Source of the DNA: Phytohabitans sp037414955
GTDB lineage: Bacteria > Actinomycetota > Actinomycetes > Mycobacteriales > Micromonosporaceae
Reading direction: 5' to 3'
DNA length: 64,000 bases
NCBI GenBank assembly: GCA_037414955.1
Contig: JBBEWH010000180.1
Coordinates: 25,283 to 89,282 of the forward strand
Shown: positions 44,182 through 52,310 of the stretch, piece after piece
Numbering within the stretch: position 1 is the stretch's first letter
Layout: each line of letters begins with the position of its first letter
The notes under the pieces: generated by a model
What the model was told of the DNA's origin: nothing
Databases searched by the model: none
What the model saw: the letters and a program-made list of their open reading frames with translations, nothing else
Made by a program: the position numbers and the translations under genes

Positions 44182-45744
44182 TCAGAGCTGGCGCCTGCGC
44201 AGCCACCAGCCGGTGAAGAGCAACGCGCCGAGTCCGGCGGTCACCACGGAGGCCGCCAGCGCGGCGGTGGGCGTACCGTCGCCGACGCTGAACGCGGACG
44301 GCGTGAACGAGGCACTGCCGCTGCCGTTCTGGTTCACGGCGTCCACATTGGGTAGTGCGACATAGGGGAACGAGGTGCCGAACGGCTGGTCGTTGGCGTC
44401 GACCTTGTCGCCGGCCGCGAGGGCCGGGACCAGCTTGCCGGTCTGCGCCGCGCCCTCCAGGGCCTGGAGCGAGATGTCGAGCACATCGTCGGTCAGCCGC
44501 CGACCGTTCGGGAAGCCCTGCGGGTCACCGTCGAGCACGCCGAGCCGCTTGGGCGCCGCCGTCACCGGGGTGCTCAGGTTGAGCCGCAGCATCTCCGACG
44601 GCCGGAACTGGGATGGCACCGCGTCGGCGTTCATCAGTTGCGAGTTGAGGTCGACCTTGATGGGTCCGTTGGTCTTGGTGGTGATGCCGGTCAGGTAGAT
44701 CTGCGCCAGGTCGTTGCGCGGCGTGGCGGGCGCCGGCACGTTGTAGATGCGCTGGATCACCTGCGGCAGTTCCGGCGCGAGGACCCGGTTGACGAGCGCC
44801 GGCACGCCGGCGTCCTTGTCCGGGCTCTGCGCGTTGAACTGGTCCTTCAGGTTCGCCGGCGGGATGACCTCGTTGAACAGCGGGTCGCCCAGCCGGGACA
44901 CCTGGACCGCGTCCGCGCCGACCGGCGCCGGGCTGTTGGTGACCCGGACCCGGTTACGTTCGGTCGTCGTCCAGATCCCGATCACCGGGTTCCGCCTCGG
45001 GTCGCCGTTGATCGCCACGTCCTCGAACGGCACCTGCAACGCGATGGTGTTGATGTTGTACCCGGCGACGGTGTCCTGCCCGACCTCGCTCAGGTCGCCG
45101 CCGTAGATCAGGTCGAACACCCGCAGGTCGAGGAAGAACGGGTCGTCGGCCTGGCCGGCGAAGGTGTTCCAGCCACCGGTCAGGCGCTTGTTGGCGTCGG
45201 CGCGCAGCTTCGCGTAGTTGGGCATCGACGCCCGGCCGACCCGTGACGGTGCCACCGGCACGCCGGTGGCGAAGGTCCGGAACGCTCCGCCGTTGAACGA
45301 CGCCTCCAGCGTGTACGTCTGGCGGAAGAGCAGGTTGACGTCGTCGAGCGTGGTGACCGGGCCGTCGTTGTACAGGAACGTCGTCCCGCCGCGCCGGTCG
45401 ATGTTCTGGAACGTCCAGCGGAACGTGACGTCGGGTTTGGCGTCGCCGTTGTTGTCGACGTGGATCAGGTATCTCGCGTCGGTGGCGAACGGGTAGAAGT
45501 TGGGCCCGCCGTTCGGCTCCTGGAACGGCGTACCCCAGTTGGAGATGAACGTCAGGTACCCGGATCGGTCCGGGCTGACGAACGCGTACAGATCGGTGTT
45601 GTCGGCCGTCGGGTCGCCGGCGATGAGCGGCGCCTCCCGGTGGCTGGACGCGGTCGACGACCCGGGGCCAAGCCCCAGCAGCGCGACCCCGGCCGCCACG
45701 AAGAGCGCGGCGACGGCGTGCCTTCGGCGCGGTGGTGCGGTCAT
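44182..45744 (-). CDS. DUF4331-family secreted protein with C-terminal membrane anchor
   Basis: 520 residues; ATG at 45742-45744 after GGGAGGGAACC. The signal peptide is cut after about residue 33, followed by SSHREAPLIAGDPTADNTDL, the diagnostic DUF4331 start with a conserved His. Further family landmarks are DLYAFVSPDRSGYLTFISNW, DPFFLDLRVFDLIYGG and NTIALQVPFEDV. The tail has a helix (about 490-512) and RRRQL, so the protein is anchored to the membrane. DUF4331 proteins are widespread, secreted and of unknown function. Association with a TPR protein and a His-rich metal transporter in one operon suggests a role in metal handling at the envelope, but this is inference. Confidence 0.85.
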   Translation of the reverse strand: MTAPPRRRHAVAALFVAAGVALLGLGPGSSTASSHREAPLIAGDPTADNTDLYAFVSPDRSGYLTFISNWGTPFQEPNGGPNFYPFATDARYLIHVDNNGDAKPDVTFRWTFQNIDRRGGTTFLYNDGPVTTLDDVNLLFRQTYTLEASFNGGAFRTFATGVPVAPSRVGRASMPNYAKLRADANKRLTGGWNTFAGQADDPFFLDLRVFDLIYGGDLSEVGQDTVAGYNINTIALQVPFEDVAINGDPRRNPVIGIWTTTERNRVRVTNSPAPVGADAVQVSRLGDPLFNEVIPPANLKDQFNAQSPDKDAGVPALVNRVLAPELPQVIQRIYNVPAPATPRNDLAQIYLTGITTKTNGPIKVDLNSQLMNADAVPSQFRPSEMLRLNLSTPVTAAPKRLGVLDGDPQGFPNGRRLTDDVLDISLQALEGAAQTGKLVPALAAGDKVDANDQPFGTSFPYVALPNVDAVNQNGSGSASFTPSAFSVGDGTPTAALAASVVTAGLGALLFTGWWLRRRQL

Positions 45745-45881
45745 GGTTCCCTCCCAGTAATGGGTTACTGGGAAGGGTTCGAATATCTTGGCGTGCCGGT
45801 TGGCGGTTCGTCGGATAGGCGCCACCGAGCCATCCGGATACCGGTCGCCTGCGAACTGTTCCGGCGGTAGGGACGGTCGGG

Positions 45882-46907
45882 CTAGGCGACGGCGATGATC
45901 TCCTGGGCCGTCTGGGCGGCGCGCTCGATGGGGATGGCGAAGCCGATGCCGATCGAGCCGTTGCCCTCCAGCGTGGCGATGGCGGTGTTCACGCCGACCA
46001 CCTGGCCGCGCCCGTTGACCAGCGGGCCGCCGGAGTTGCCGGGGTTGATCGAGGCGTCGGTCTGCACGGCGCTCATCCGCCCCGAGTCGCCGAGCCGCAC
46101 CTGCCGGTCGACGGCGCTGACGATGCCGGCGGTCACGCTGCCGGACAGGCCGAGCGGCGACCCCACGGCCAGCACCGGCTCGCCCACCCGCAGTTCGGTG
46201 GTGCGGCCGAGGTTGACGGGGCGCAGGTCCTGGGCCTGCTCGACGCGGAGCACCGCGATGTCCACCCGGGCGTCCCGGCCGACGATGCGCGCGGTGCGGG
46301 TCTCGCCGTCCTGGCCGACCACCCGCACGGTGGCGCCGCGCGGCACCACGTGGCTGTTGGTCACGATGTGGCCCTGGTCGTCGAGGACGAACCCGGAACC
46401 GGAGGACTCCTCGCTGTCGGTGGTCGCCTCCACGGAGACCACGCCGGGCAGGACCTGCTCGGCCGCGGCGATCAGCCCGGACGGCAGCGCGCTGGTGTCG
46501 TTGACCGCGCGCGGCGTACCGGCGCCGGTGGCCTGCTGGTTGGCGGCGAGCGACCCGTACCACCCGGCGGCGCCGCCGGTGCCGGCCGCCAGGACCGCGA
46601 TGAACACGCCGGCGACCAGCGTGCGGGTCGGGCCGCGGCGGCGGCCGCGGTCCGACCCGGAGCCGTCCCAGACGGTGCCGGCCGGCAGGTCGGCGCGGTG
46701 CCGCGGGTAGGTCCGCGGGCCGTCGAAGCCGGCCGCCGCGTAGCTGGGCTCACCGTAACTCGGCTCCCCATACCCGGGCGGCTGGTAGGCCGGTGCCGCG
46801 TAGGAGTCCGCATAGGAGGGTTCCGGGTACGTCGGCTGCGGCGCCGGGTACGCCCGATGGGTGGGGTACTCGGGATCGTCCTGATCCCGCAGGCCCAGCA
46901 TTGCCAT
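45882..46907 (-). CDS. Membrane-anchored trypsin-like serine protease (HtrA/DegP type, no PDZ)
   Basis: 341 residues; ATG at 46905-46907 after GGGAGGGCGGCGC. The cytoplasmic N-terminus (about 1-95) is a Tyr/Pro/Glu-rich low-complexity region (PPGYGEPSYGEPSY). It is followed by one membrane helix (about 98-120) and an extracytoplasmic S1C protease domain. The catalytic triad is visible: His in TNSHVV (about 187), Asp in RVDIAVLRV (about 220) and Ser in NPGNSGGPL (about 292). The chain ends at GIGFAIPIERAAQTAQEIIA, where HtrA proteins normally continue into a PDZ domain; it is absent here. Probable role: protein quality control or signalling at the cell envelope. Confidence 0.92.
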   Translation of the reverse strand: MAMLGLRDQDDPEYPTHRAYPAPQPTYPEPSYADSYAAPAYQPPGYGEPSYGEPSYAAAGFDGPRTYPRHRADLPAGTVWDGSGSDRGRRRGPTRTLVAGVFIAVLAAGTGGAAGWYGSLAANQQATGAGTPRAVNDTSALPSGLIAAAEQVLPGVVSVEATTDSEESSGSGFVLDDQGHIVTNSHVVPRGATVRVVGQDGETRTARIVGRDARVDIAVLRVEQAQDLRPVNLGRTTELRVGEPVLAVGSPLGLSGSVTAGIVSAVDRQVRLGDSGRMSAVQTDASINPGNSGGPLVNGRGQVVGVNTAIATLEGNGSIGIGFAIPIERAAQTAQEIIAVA

Positions 46908-47294
46908 GCGCCGCCCTCCCCTGACCGTGCACCGCCGGCTGTGGTCTCTGGTACGGAGCCGGAGCGTGTTCGGTTCAGCACGAATCCTGGTCACCCGTCC
47001 GTGGTCGTCGCCGCGGCTGGATCTTGGCTGACGAACGGCGCCGGCGGCGGTACGACCTGGCGGTTCCGTCGGGTAGCTGACAGTGGAACGCGAATGTGAA
47101 ACCCCAGTTCACTCGCGTTGTCGGTGGGACCGCTGTGACTCGAGAGATGGTCGGGAAAAGATTAGGTAAGAATTATGGACACGGCGCGTTCAATAAACTA
47201 GCTTCCCCTGGGACAAGTGCGGCGACCGGCCTAAAAGGGACTGGGTCCTGCCGACGTCGACGGGGTTGGACGGATCCACAAAAAGAGGTGTTGT
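46908..47294. other. Divergent intergenic region, protease / sigma-fusion genes
   Basis: 387 bp. The part next to the sigma gene (about 47155-47230) is AT-richer than the rest (GATTAGGTAAGAATTATGGA), as expected of a promoter. I cannot assign a clear -35/-10 pair. No gene, RNA or long repeat was seen. Confidence 0.4.
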
Positions 47295-49067
47295 GTGGTG
47301 GGGAGACACGCACGGCTCGACGCGGCGACCGTGGTCGCCGCGCGCGACGGCGACCGGCGGTCGCTGGAGGACCTGGTCGCCGAGCACCTGCCGCTGGTCT
47401 ACAACATCGTCGGCCGGGCGCTGAACGGCCATCCGGACGTCGACGACGTCGTGCAGGAGACCATGCTGCTGGTGGTGCGCAAGGTGCACAGCCTGCGCGA
47501 CTCCACCCGCTTCCGGGCCTGGCTGGTCGCCATCGCCATGCAGCAGATCCGCGCGCGCGCCCGGGCCCGCCAGGAGAACTACGCCCGGCAGCTGGACGAG
47601 GCCGCCGACGTGCCCGACCCGAGCGCCGACTTCGTCGACCTGACCATCGCCCAGCTCGGCCTCACCGGCCAGCGCAAGGAGGTCGCCGAGGCCACCCGCT
47701 GGCTGGACCCGGACGACCGGCGGCTGCTGTCGCTGTGGTGGCTGGAGGCGGCCGGCGAGATCAGCCGCGAGGACCTGGCCTCCGCGCTCAACATCACGTC
47801 CGCGCACGCCGCGGTGCGGGTCCAGCGGATGAAGAGCCAGCTGCACGCGGCCCGCGCGGTGGTGCGGGCGCTGTGGTCGGACCGGCACTGCGCGGGCCTC
47901 ATCGACCTGCTGGAGGGCTGGGACGCCAAGCCGAGCACGCTGTGGCGCAAGCGGCTGGTCCGGCACACCAAGGGCTGCGCCGAGTGCGGCCGGCACTGGT
48001 CTGACCTGGTTCCCGCCGAGCGGCTGTTAGCCGGCGTCGCGCTGCTGCCGGTGAGCGCCGAGCTCGCCGCGCACCTGGGCGGCGACGGCGTCGCCACGCT
48101 CGTCGGCCACGCCGCGGCCACCACCCCGCCCGCCCCGGACCACGGTCTGGTCGAGGGCGTGCTGGGTCAGGTGCGGGAGCAGATCGCCACGAAGCCGGGA
48201 CTGCGGCTCGGCATGTACGCCTCGGCGGTGGTGCTGGCCGTCGGCGCGGTCTACCTCATCGCGCCGAGCCGCCCGACCCACCCCGGGCCCGCGCCGGCCG
48301 TCGCCGCGCCGCTGCCCTCGGTGGACGTCGCCGACCCGACGCCGTCGCCGAGCGGCGGCAGCCTGGCGCGCGGCTCGCGGGCCGAGCGCGCCCCGGCCCC
48401 GGAGTCCGAGCCGGAGCGGAGCCGGCCGCCGGCCCCGGGGTACGGCAGCAACGTCGACCAGCCCGACCCGCCGCCGCCGGCGGACCGCAAGCCGGGCGCC
48501 CTGCCCAAGCGCCCGGGCGCCGGGATCAAGCCGGTGGGCGGCCAGTACGTGCGGCCGTACCAGTTCGAGTGCGCGGTGCTGCGGGATCGCGGCCACACCG
48601 TCCGGCTCAGCGGCACGGGATACTTCAAGGTCTGGTGGACGATCGACTCCCGCACCGGCGGCGAGCTGGTCATGCCCACGTGGACCGGCCTCAAGGGCAA
48701 GCTGTTCCACGCCGCGTCGGGTGGCGGGCACCGGATGGACGACCGCATGTACGGCGGTCAGAGCTGGATGGGCGGGGCCCGGGTGCCGGGCGGCGCGCAG
48801 CAGATGTGGCAGGCGGAGTACTACTTCCTCGACGGCGAGGTGACCCTCAACCAGACCGAGGGGTACGCGAGCTACGAGCTGATGGTGGTGCCGAAGAGCT
48901 GGGCCGAGATCACCAGCGACCTGAACCAGCCGCCGAACAACCGGATGGGCGTGCTCCGGTACGGGCACGTGCGGGACAGCGGCACCGACGGCGCCCCGGT
49001 GCCGCAGTACCTGACCCGCCAGACCCCGCCGGACCCCCGCACCGTCGCGCAACGCTCCCAGGTCTGA
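47295..49067 (+). CDS. ECF sigma factor fused to a zinc-finger, membrane helix and extracytoplasmic domain
   Basis: 590 residues from a GTG at 47295 (AAAGAGGTG upstream). Sigma2-like region about 20-95 (DLVAEHLPLVYNIVGRALNG, DVDDVVQETMLLVVRKVHSL, FRAWLVAIAMQQIRARARAR). Sigma4-like region about 140-195 (WLDPDDRRLLSLWWLEAAGE, DLASALNITSAHAAVRVQRM). Next, about residues 224-237, is a zinc-finger-like HTKGCAECGRHW (H-x3-C-x2-C). A membrane helix follows (about 305-322), then a Pro-rich spacer and a C-terminal domain (about 395-560: YQFECAVLRDRGHTVRLSGT). Sigma, anti-sigma-like finger and sensor are thus in one chain. The sigma domains may be divergent enough to have another role, but the layout is clear. 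Confidence 0.82.
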   Translation: MVGRHARLDAATVVAARDGDRRSLEDLVAEHLPLVYNIVGRALNGHPDVDDVVQETMLLVVRKVHSLRDSTRFRAWLVAIAMQQIRARARARQENYARQLDEAADVPDPSADFVDLTIAQLGLTGQRKEVAEATRWLDPDDRRLLSLWWLEAAGEISREDLASALNITSAHAAVRVQRMKSQLHAARAVVRALWSDRHCAGLIDLLEGWDAKPSTLWRKRLVRHTKGCAECGRHWSDLVPAERLLAGVALLPVSAELAAHLGGDGVATLVGHAAATTPPAPDHGLVEGVLGQVREQIATKPGLRLGMYASAVVLAVGAVYLIAPSRPTHPGPAPAVAAPLPSVDVADPTPSPSGGSLARGSRAERAPAPESEPERSRPPAPGYGSNVDQPDPPPPADRKPGALPKRPGAGIKPVGGQYVRPYQFECAVLRDRGHTVRLSGTGYFKVWWTIDSRTGGELVMPTWTGLKGKLFHAASGGGHRMDDRMYGGQSWMGGARVPGGAQQMWQAEYYFLDGEVTLNQTEGYASYELMVVPKSWAEITSDLNQPPNNRMGVLRYGHVRDSGTDGAPVPQYLTRQTPPDPRTVAQRSQV

Positions 49068-49077
49068 GGGGCTGTTA

Positions 49078-49123
49078 GGAAGGGACCCTTCCTATGCACA
49101 AAGCGATAACAAGGGGCCCTTCC
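49078..49123. repeat. Palindrome family B, intergenic copy
   Basis: GGAAGGGACCCTTCC, TATGCACAAAGCGATA, ACAAGGGGCCCTTCC. It lies between the 3' end of the sigma-fusion gene and the 3' end of the convergent TetR gene. It is the only one of the four family B copies outside a gene. Confidence 0.92.
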
Positions 49124-49131
49124 TTGCGTGG

Positions 49132-49752
49132 TCAGCGGGGGCGGAGGCCGAGGAGGACCATGTCGACGAGGCGTTCGACGTACTCGTCGGTGCGAGCCGA
49201 CAGGTCCTCGCCGGGCTGCGGCGGCGCCATCGACACCTGCACGGTGGCCACCCCGAAGATGGTGCCGAGGACCAGCGCGGGGGAGGTGTCGGCGGGCAGC
49301 TCGCCGGCGTCGGCGGCGGCCTGGATGATCTGCTGCACCATCGCCACGCTGCCGAAGAGGTAGAAGTCGCGCAGCTCCGCGAACAGGTCGGGGTAGGTGC
49401 GGGCGTCCAGCCAGAGCCGCATGATGGCGAGGCCGGCCCAGCTCCAGTACATCCGGAACACGGACCGGGTCAGCGCCCGCAGGTCCTCCTGGATGTCGCC
49501 GGTGCGGTGCAGGTTCTGGAACGGGTCGAGGCGGTCGCGCATCGCGGCGAGCAGCAGCTCCCGCTTGTCGCGCCAGCGCAGATAGACCGAGGCCTTGCCG
49601 ACGCCGGACCGGCGGGCGACCTCGTCGAGGGTGAAACCCGCCCAGCCTTTCTCGGCGAACACGAGCACGGTGACGCCGTAGACGCGCGCCTCCATCTCGG
49701 GGTCTCGCGGGCGGCCGCGCTGCCGCCTGGACGCGCTCCCGGAATCAACCAC
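49132..49752 (-). CDS. TetR-family transcriptional regulator
   Basis: 206 residues if the GTG at 49750-49752 is used; a GTG at 49800 would add 16 residues and neither has a strong ribosome site. The HTH is RVYGVTVLVFAEKGWAGFTL, then DEVARRSGVGKASVYLRWRD (about 25-65). A C-terminal helical ligand-binding domain follows, with a WLDARTYPDLFAELRDFYLF segment. The gene reads away from the pectate lyase gene; 270 bp of regulatory sequence with two inverted repeats lies between them. It may control the lyase or itself, though the 49971 operator is more typical of LacI-type repressors. Confidence 0.85.
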   Translation of the reverse strand: MVDSGSASRRQRGRPRDPEMEARVYGVTVLVFAEKGWAGFTLDEVARRSGVGKASVYLRWRDKRELLLAAMRDRLDPFQNLHRTGDIQEDLRALTRSVFRMYWSWAGLAIMRLWLDARTYPDLFAELRDFYLFGSVAMVQQIIQAAADAGELPADTSPALVLGTIFGVATVQVSMAPPQPGEDLSARTDEYVERLVDMVLLGLRPR

Positions 49753-49867
49753 CGCGCGAGCGTACCGGGCGGTTGAATGCGGGCTGCTACCGGCAGGCAC
49801 CCCCCACTGTGGACGCCGAGGCGTCTGGCCTGGGGAAACCGGATTCCGCCCCGATCCGCGGCGGACT

Positions 49868-49896
49868 CACCAATACAGATAGTGATCGTATTGGTG
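49868..49896. promoter_or_regulatory. Inverted repeat CACCAATAC...GTATTGGTG
   Basis: Perfect 9-bp arms with an 11-bp spacer (AGATAGTGATC). It lies in the TetR / pectate lyase divergent region, about 115 bp upstream of the TetR start side. A plausible TetR operator. Confidence 0.5.
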
Positions 49897-49933
49897 TGTG
49901 GGTGAACCGTCCGGTATCGACCGACGTACCCCG

Positions 49934-49960
49934 TTGACACGATTGAAACAAATAGATAAT
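49934..49960 (+). promoter_or_regulatory. Predicted pectate lyase promoter
   Basis: TTGACA (49934-49939), 15-bp spacer, GATAAT (49955-49960). It is unusually close to the consensus for housekeeping sigma factors and unusually AT-rich for this DNA. It ends 11 bp before a perfect 16-bp palindrome. Confidence 0.7.
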
Positions 49961-49970
49961 CTCCACTGAA

Positions 49971-49986
49971 CGGAAAGCGCTTTCCG
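49971..49986. promoter_or_regulatory. Perfect 16-bp operator palindrome CGGAAAGCGCTTTCCG
   Basis: Overlaps the likely transcription start region of the pectate lyase gene. A GAAAGCGCTTTC core is the style of LacI/GalR-family sugar repressors in actinobacteria, so substrate-induced control of the lyase is likely. No LacI-family gene is in the window. Confidence 0.7.
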
Positions 49987-50074
49987 CTCCGGGCTCCCTG
50001 CACCGCGACCCGCTGGCGATGTTCTGCCACACGCCGGGCGGCAGCGGCATCCATTCCTGGGAGGTACTCCGCAC

Positions 50075-51058
50075 ATGTCCACCGAACAGCGCACCACCCC
50101 GCCCCAAAATCGCACACGCCGCTTCCGTGGACCGCTCATCGCCGTGGCGGCCGTCGGCCTGGCGGCGGCCGGCGTGCTCGTCGCCATGCCCAGTGCGTCC
50201 GCCGCCACGTTCAACATGCAGGGCTGGGCCACGCAGGGCGGCGGCACCAGCGGCGGCGGCAGCGCCGCGCCGGTCACCGTCACCACGTCGTCCGCGTTGA
50301 TCAGCAACATGCAGGCCAGCGGCGCGCGGGTGATCCGGGTGCAGGGCAGCATCGCGATCAGCGGCATGCAGAAGGTGGCCGCCAACAAGACCATCATCGG
50401 CGTGGGCAGCGGCGCGGCGATCACCGGCGGCGGGCTCAACGTCTCCGAGGTGTCCAACGTCATCATCCGGAACATCAACTTCCGGAGCTGGGGCGACGAC
50501 GCCATCAACGTGCAGTACTCGACGCGGGTGTGGATCGACCACAACACCTTCAGCAGCGGCTACGACGGCGCGGTGGACATCAAGCGCGCGTCGGACTTCG
50601 TCACGGTGTCGTGGAACCGGTTCTTCAGCCACGACAAGACCTCGCTGGTCGGCCACTCCGACGGCAACGGCGGCGAGGACCGCGGCCGGCTGCGCGTGAC
50701 GTACAACAACAACTGGTTCGACGGTACGGGCCAGCGGCACCCGCGGGTGCGCTTCGGCAACCCGGTGCACGTGTTCAACAACTACTACAGCAACGTCGGC
50801 GACTACGGGGTGGCGTCCACCGTCGAGGCCGGTGTCCTCGTCGAGGGCAACTACTTCGAGAACGTCGACTCGCCGTGCGAGCGGGGTCAGGGCAGCTCCC
50901 CGGCCGCCTCGATCGTGCAGCGCAACAACCACTTCGTCAACTCCGGCAGCTGCGCGGCCGGCGGTAGCGTGAACGGTGTCCCGTACGGGTACCAGATGGA
51001 CGCCGCCAGCAGCGTCAAGGGGTCAGTGACGAGCGGCGCGGGCACCGGCAAGATCTGA
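50075..51058 (+). CDS. Secreted pectate lyase (polysaccharide lyase family 1)
   Basis: 327 residues; ATG after GGGAGGTACTCCGCAC. A long signal peptide (to about PSASA-ATF, residue 43) is followed by a right-handed parallel beta-helix of the PL1 family. Visible landmarks: TIIGVGSGAAITGGGLNV, VWIDHNTFSSGYDGAVDIKR (calcium-binding Asp residues), SDFVTVSWNRF and GQRHPRVRFGNPVHVFNNYY (the RHPRxR catalytic/substrate Arg region). It cleaves polygalacturonate by beta-elimination outside the cell. At about 280 mature residues it is a compact single-domain enzyme with no carbohydrate-binding module. A strong promoter with an overlapping operator precedes it, and a perfect hairpin with TTTT follows it. 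Confidence 0.92.
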   Translation: MSTEQRTTPPQNRTRRFRGPLIAVAAVGLAAAGVLVAMPSASAATFNMQGWATQGGGTSGGGSAAPVTVTTSSALISNMQASGARVIRVQGSIAISGMQKVAANKTIIGVGSGAAITGGGLNVSEVSNVIIRNINFRSWGDDAINVQYSTRVWIDHNTFSSGYDGAVDIKRASDFVTVSWNRFFSHDKTSLVGHSDGNGGEDRGRLRVTYNNNWFDGTGQRHPRVRFGNPVHVFNNYYSNVGDYGVASTVEAGVLVEGNYFENVDSPCERGQGSSPAASIVQRNNHFVNSGSCAAGGSVNGVPYGYQMDAASSVKGSVTSGAGTGKI

Positions 51059-51081
51059 GGCAACGCTTTTCGAGGTGCGAG

Positions 51082-51121
51082 ACGTCCTTGTAGTAGCGAA
51101 TAGCTACTACAAGGACGTTTT
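51082..51121 (+). terminator. Intrinsic terminator-like hairpin after pectate lyase
   Basis: Perfect 16-bp stem ACGTCCTTGTAGTAGC / GCTACTACAAGGACGT, 5-nt loop, followed by TTT. It starts 24 bp after the lyase stop and ends about 18 bp before the next gene, so it separates the two units. Confidence 0.8.
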
Positions 51122-51139
51122 GTCGTGGAGAGGGAACGG

Positions 51140-52192
51140 ATGTCGAACAGGATCAGCCGGCGTACCGCGCTCGGCGTGGGCGCGGCCGCGGCTGCCGCGG
51201 TGGCGGCGCAGCCCGGCGCGGCGCAGGCGGCGCCCGCCGCGGAGGCCGCGACCATACGGGCGTCAGCGCCCGTGAAGCCGCCTCGCCAGGCACCGACCGG
51301 CCGGGCGGCGATCGCGCCGGCCTACCGGACCCAGAAGGCGCGCGCCGGCGGTATCTGGCATTCCCACATCGCCATGGTCGACGGCGCCGGCACGCTCGGC
51401 ACGGTGGTCGAGGACGACGCCGACTTCGTCATCCACGGCTACAGCGTGCAGAAGCTGTTCGTCGCGACCGCGGTGCTCGACAAGGTCGACCGCGGCCAGC
51501 TGACCCTCGGGCAGAAGCTGGACCTGCCGGCCAGCATCATCCTCGGCGGCAGCGGCATCTACCACCTGCACGGGGTGTGGGGCGACGACGTCACGATCGC
51601 CAACTTCCTCACCGCGATGCTGCTGGTCTCGGACAACACCGCGGTGCGCATGTGCGGGCGGGTGGTGCCGGCCCTCGAGATCAACGAGATCCTCGCGGCG
51701 AAGGGCTTCGCCAAGACCCGGGTCGAGCCGGTCGCCAACCCCAACCGGTTCTTCCTCGGCGTCACCACGCCCCGCGAGACCCACGACCTGCTGTGGCGGC
51801 TGGCCAACAAGACGCTGCTGTCGCCGGCGTCCTGCGACTTCCTGCTCCGCGTGACCCGCTGGATCAACGGCTACCACGACGGCGTCCGGCGGAACATGTC
51901 GTCGAACGAGCGCAGCCGGGTCGCCACCAAGTACGGCGCGGACTTCAACACGCTCGGCGCGTCCCGCCACGAGGCCGGCATCATGTTCGGCACCGACGGC
52001 GCGCCGGTGCTCACCTACGCGCTGTTCGCCGAGGGCCTGTCCGGCCAGGACAACTACGGCGCCACGCACCCGGCGGTGGAGGCGCAGGCGGCGCTCGGGC
52101 GGGTCATGTTCGACGCCATCGGCGCGGCGACCAACCCGGCCACCCGCGCCCGCCAAACCCTGACCCCGTTCCAGGCCGTAGACGGCGGCTGA
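51140..52192 (+). CDS. Tat-exported class A beta-lactamase-like serine hydrolase
   Basis: 350 residues; ATG at 51140 after GGAGAGGGAACGG. The N-terminus has a twin-arginine signal (SRRTALGVGAAAAAAVAAQP) cut near AQA-AP. The body matches class A beta-lactamase-type hydrolases. SVQK (S102-K105) is the nucleophile SxxK, SDN (S164-N166) is the second motif, and KYG in VATKYGADF stands in the KTG position. KYG rather than K(T/S)G and a long His-rich approach (GSGIYHLHGVWG) make a true antibiotic-hydrolysing enzyme doubtful; a peptidoglycan- or ester-active hydrolase is equally possible. It stands alone between a terminator hairpin and an inverted repeat. Confidence 0.82.
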   Translation: MSNRISRRTALGVGAAAAAAVAAQPGAAQAAPAAEAATIRASAPVKPPRQAPTGRAAIAPAYRTQKARAGGIWHSHIAMVDGAGTLGTVVEDDADFVIHGYSVQKLFVATAVLDKVDRGQLTLGQKLDLPASIILGGSGIYHLHGVWGDDVTIANFLTAMLLVSDNTAVRMCGRVVPALEINEILAAKGFAKTRVEPVANPNRFFLGVTTPRETHDLLWRLANKTLLSPASCDFLLRVTRWINGYHDGVRRNMSSNERSRVATKYGADFNTLGASRHEAGIMFGTDGAPVLTYALFAEGLSGQDNYGATHPAVEAQAALGRVMFDAIGAATNPATRARQTLTPFQAVDGG

Positions 52193-52212
52193 CCCCCGCC
52201 GCCTGACCCAGG

Positions 52213-52290
52213 CGTTGATCGAGGAAGAATCGTGGCTATGAAGTCGCGATAAATAGGGACATAATAGCCACGACTCTTCCTCGATCAACG
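52213..52290. repeat. Inverted repeat with 27-bp arms (type C)
   Basis: CGTTGATCGAGGAAGAATCG... and its reverse complement with one mismatch, around a 24-bp AT-rich centre. It lies between the serine hydrolase stop and the MetE-like start (52311). It could act as a terminator or a REP-like element; no T-tract follows. Confidence 0.9.
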
Positions 52291-52310
52291 GGCGTGAGTA
52301 TGGTGAGCGC

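Noticed and set aside
51125..51139. GTG start of the serine hydrolase at 51125
   Set aside because: The GTG contains the ribosome site of the ATG at 51140, and the twin-arginine signal is correctly placed from the ATG.
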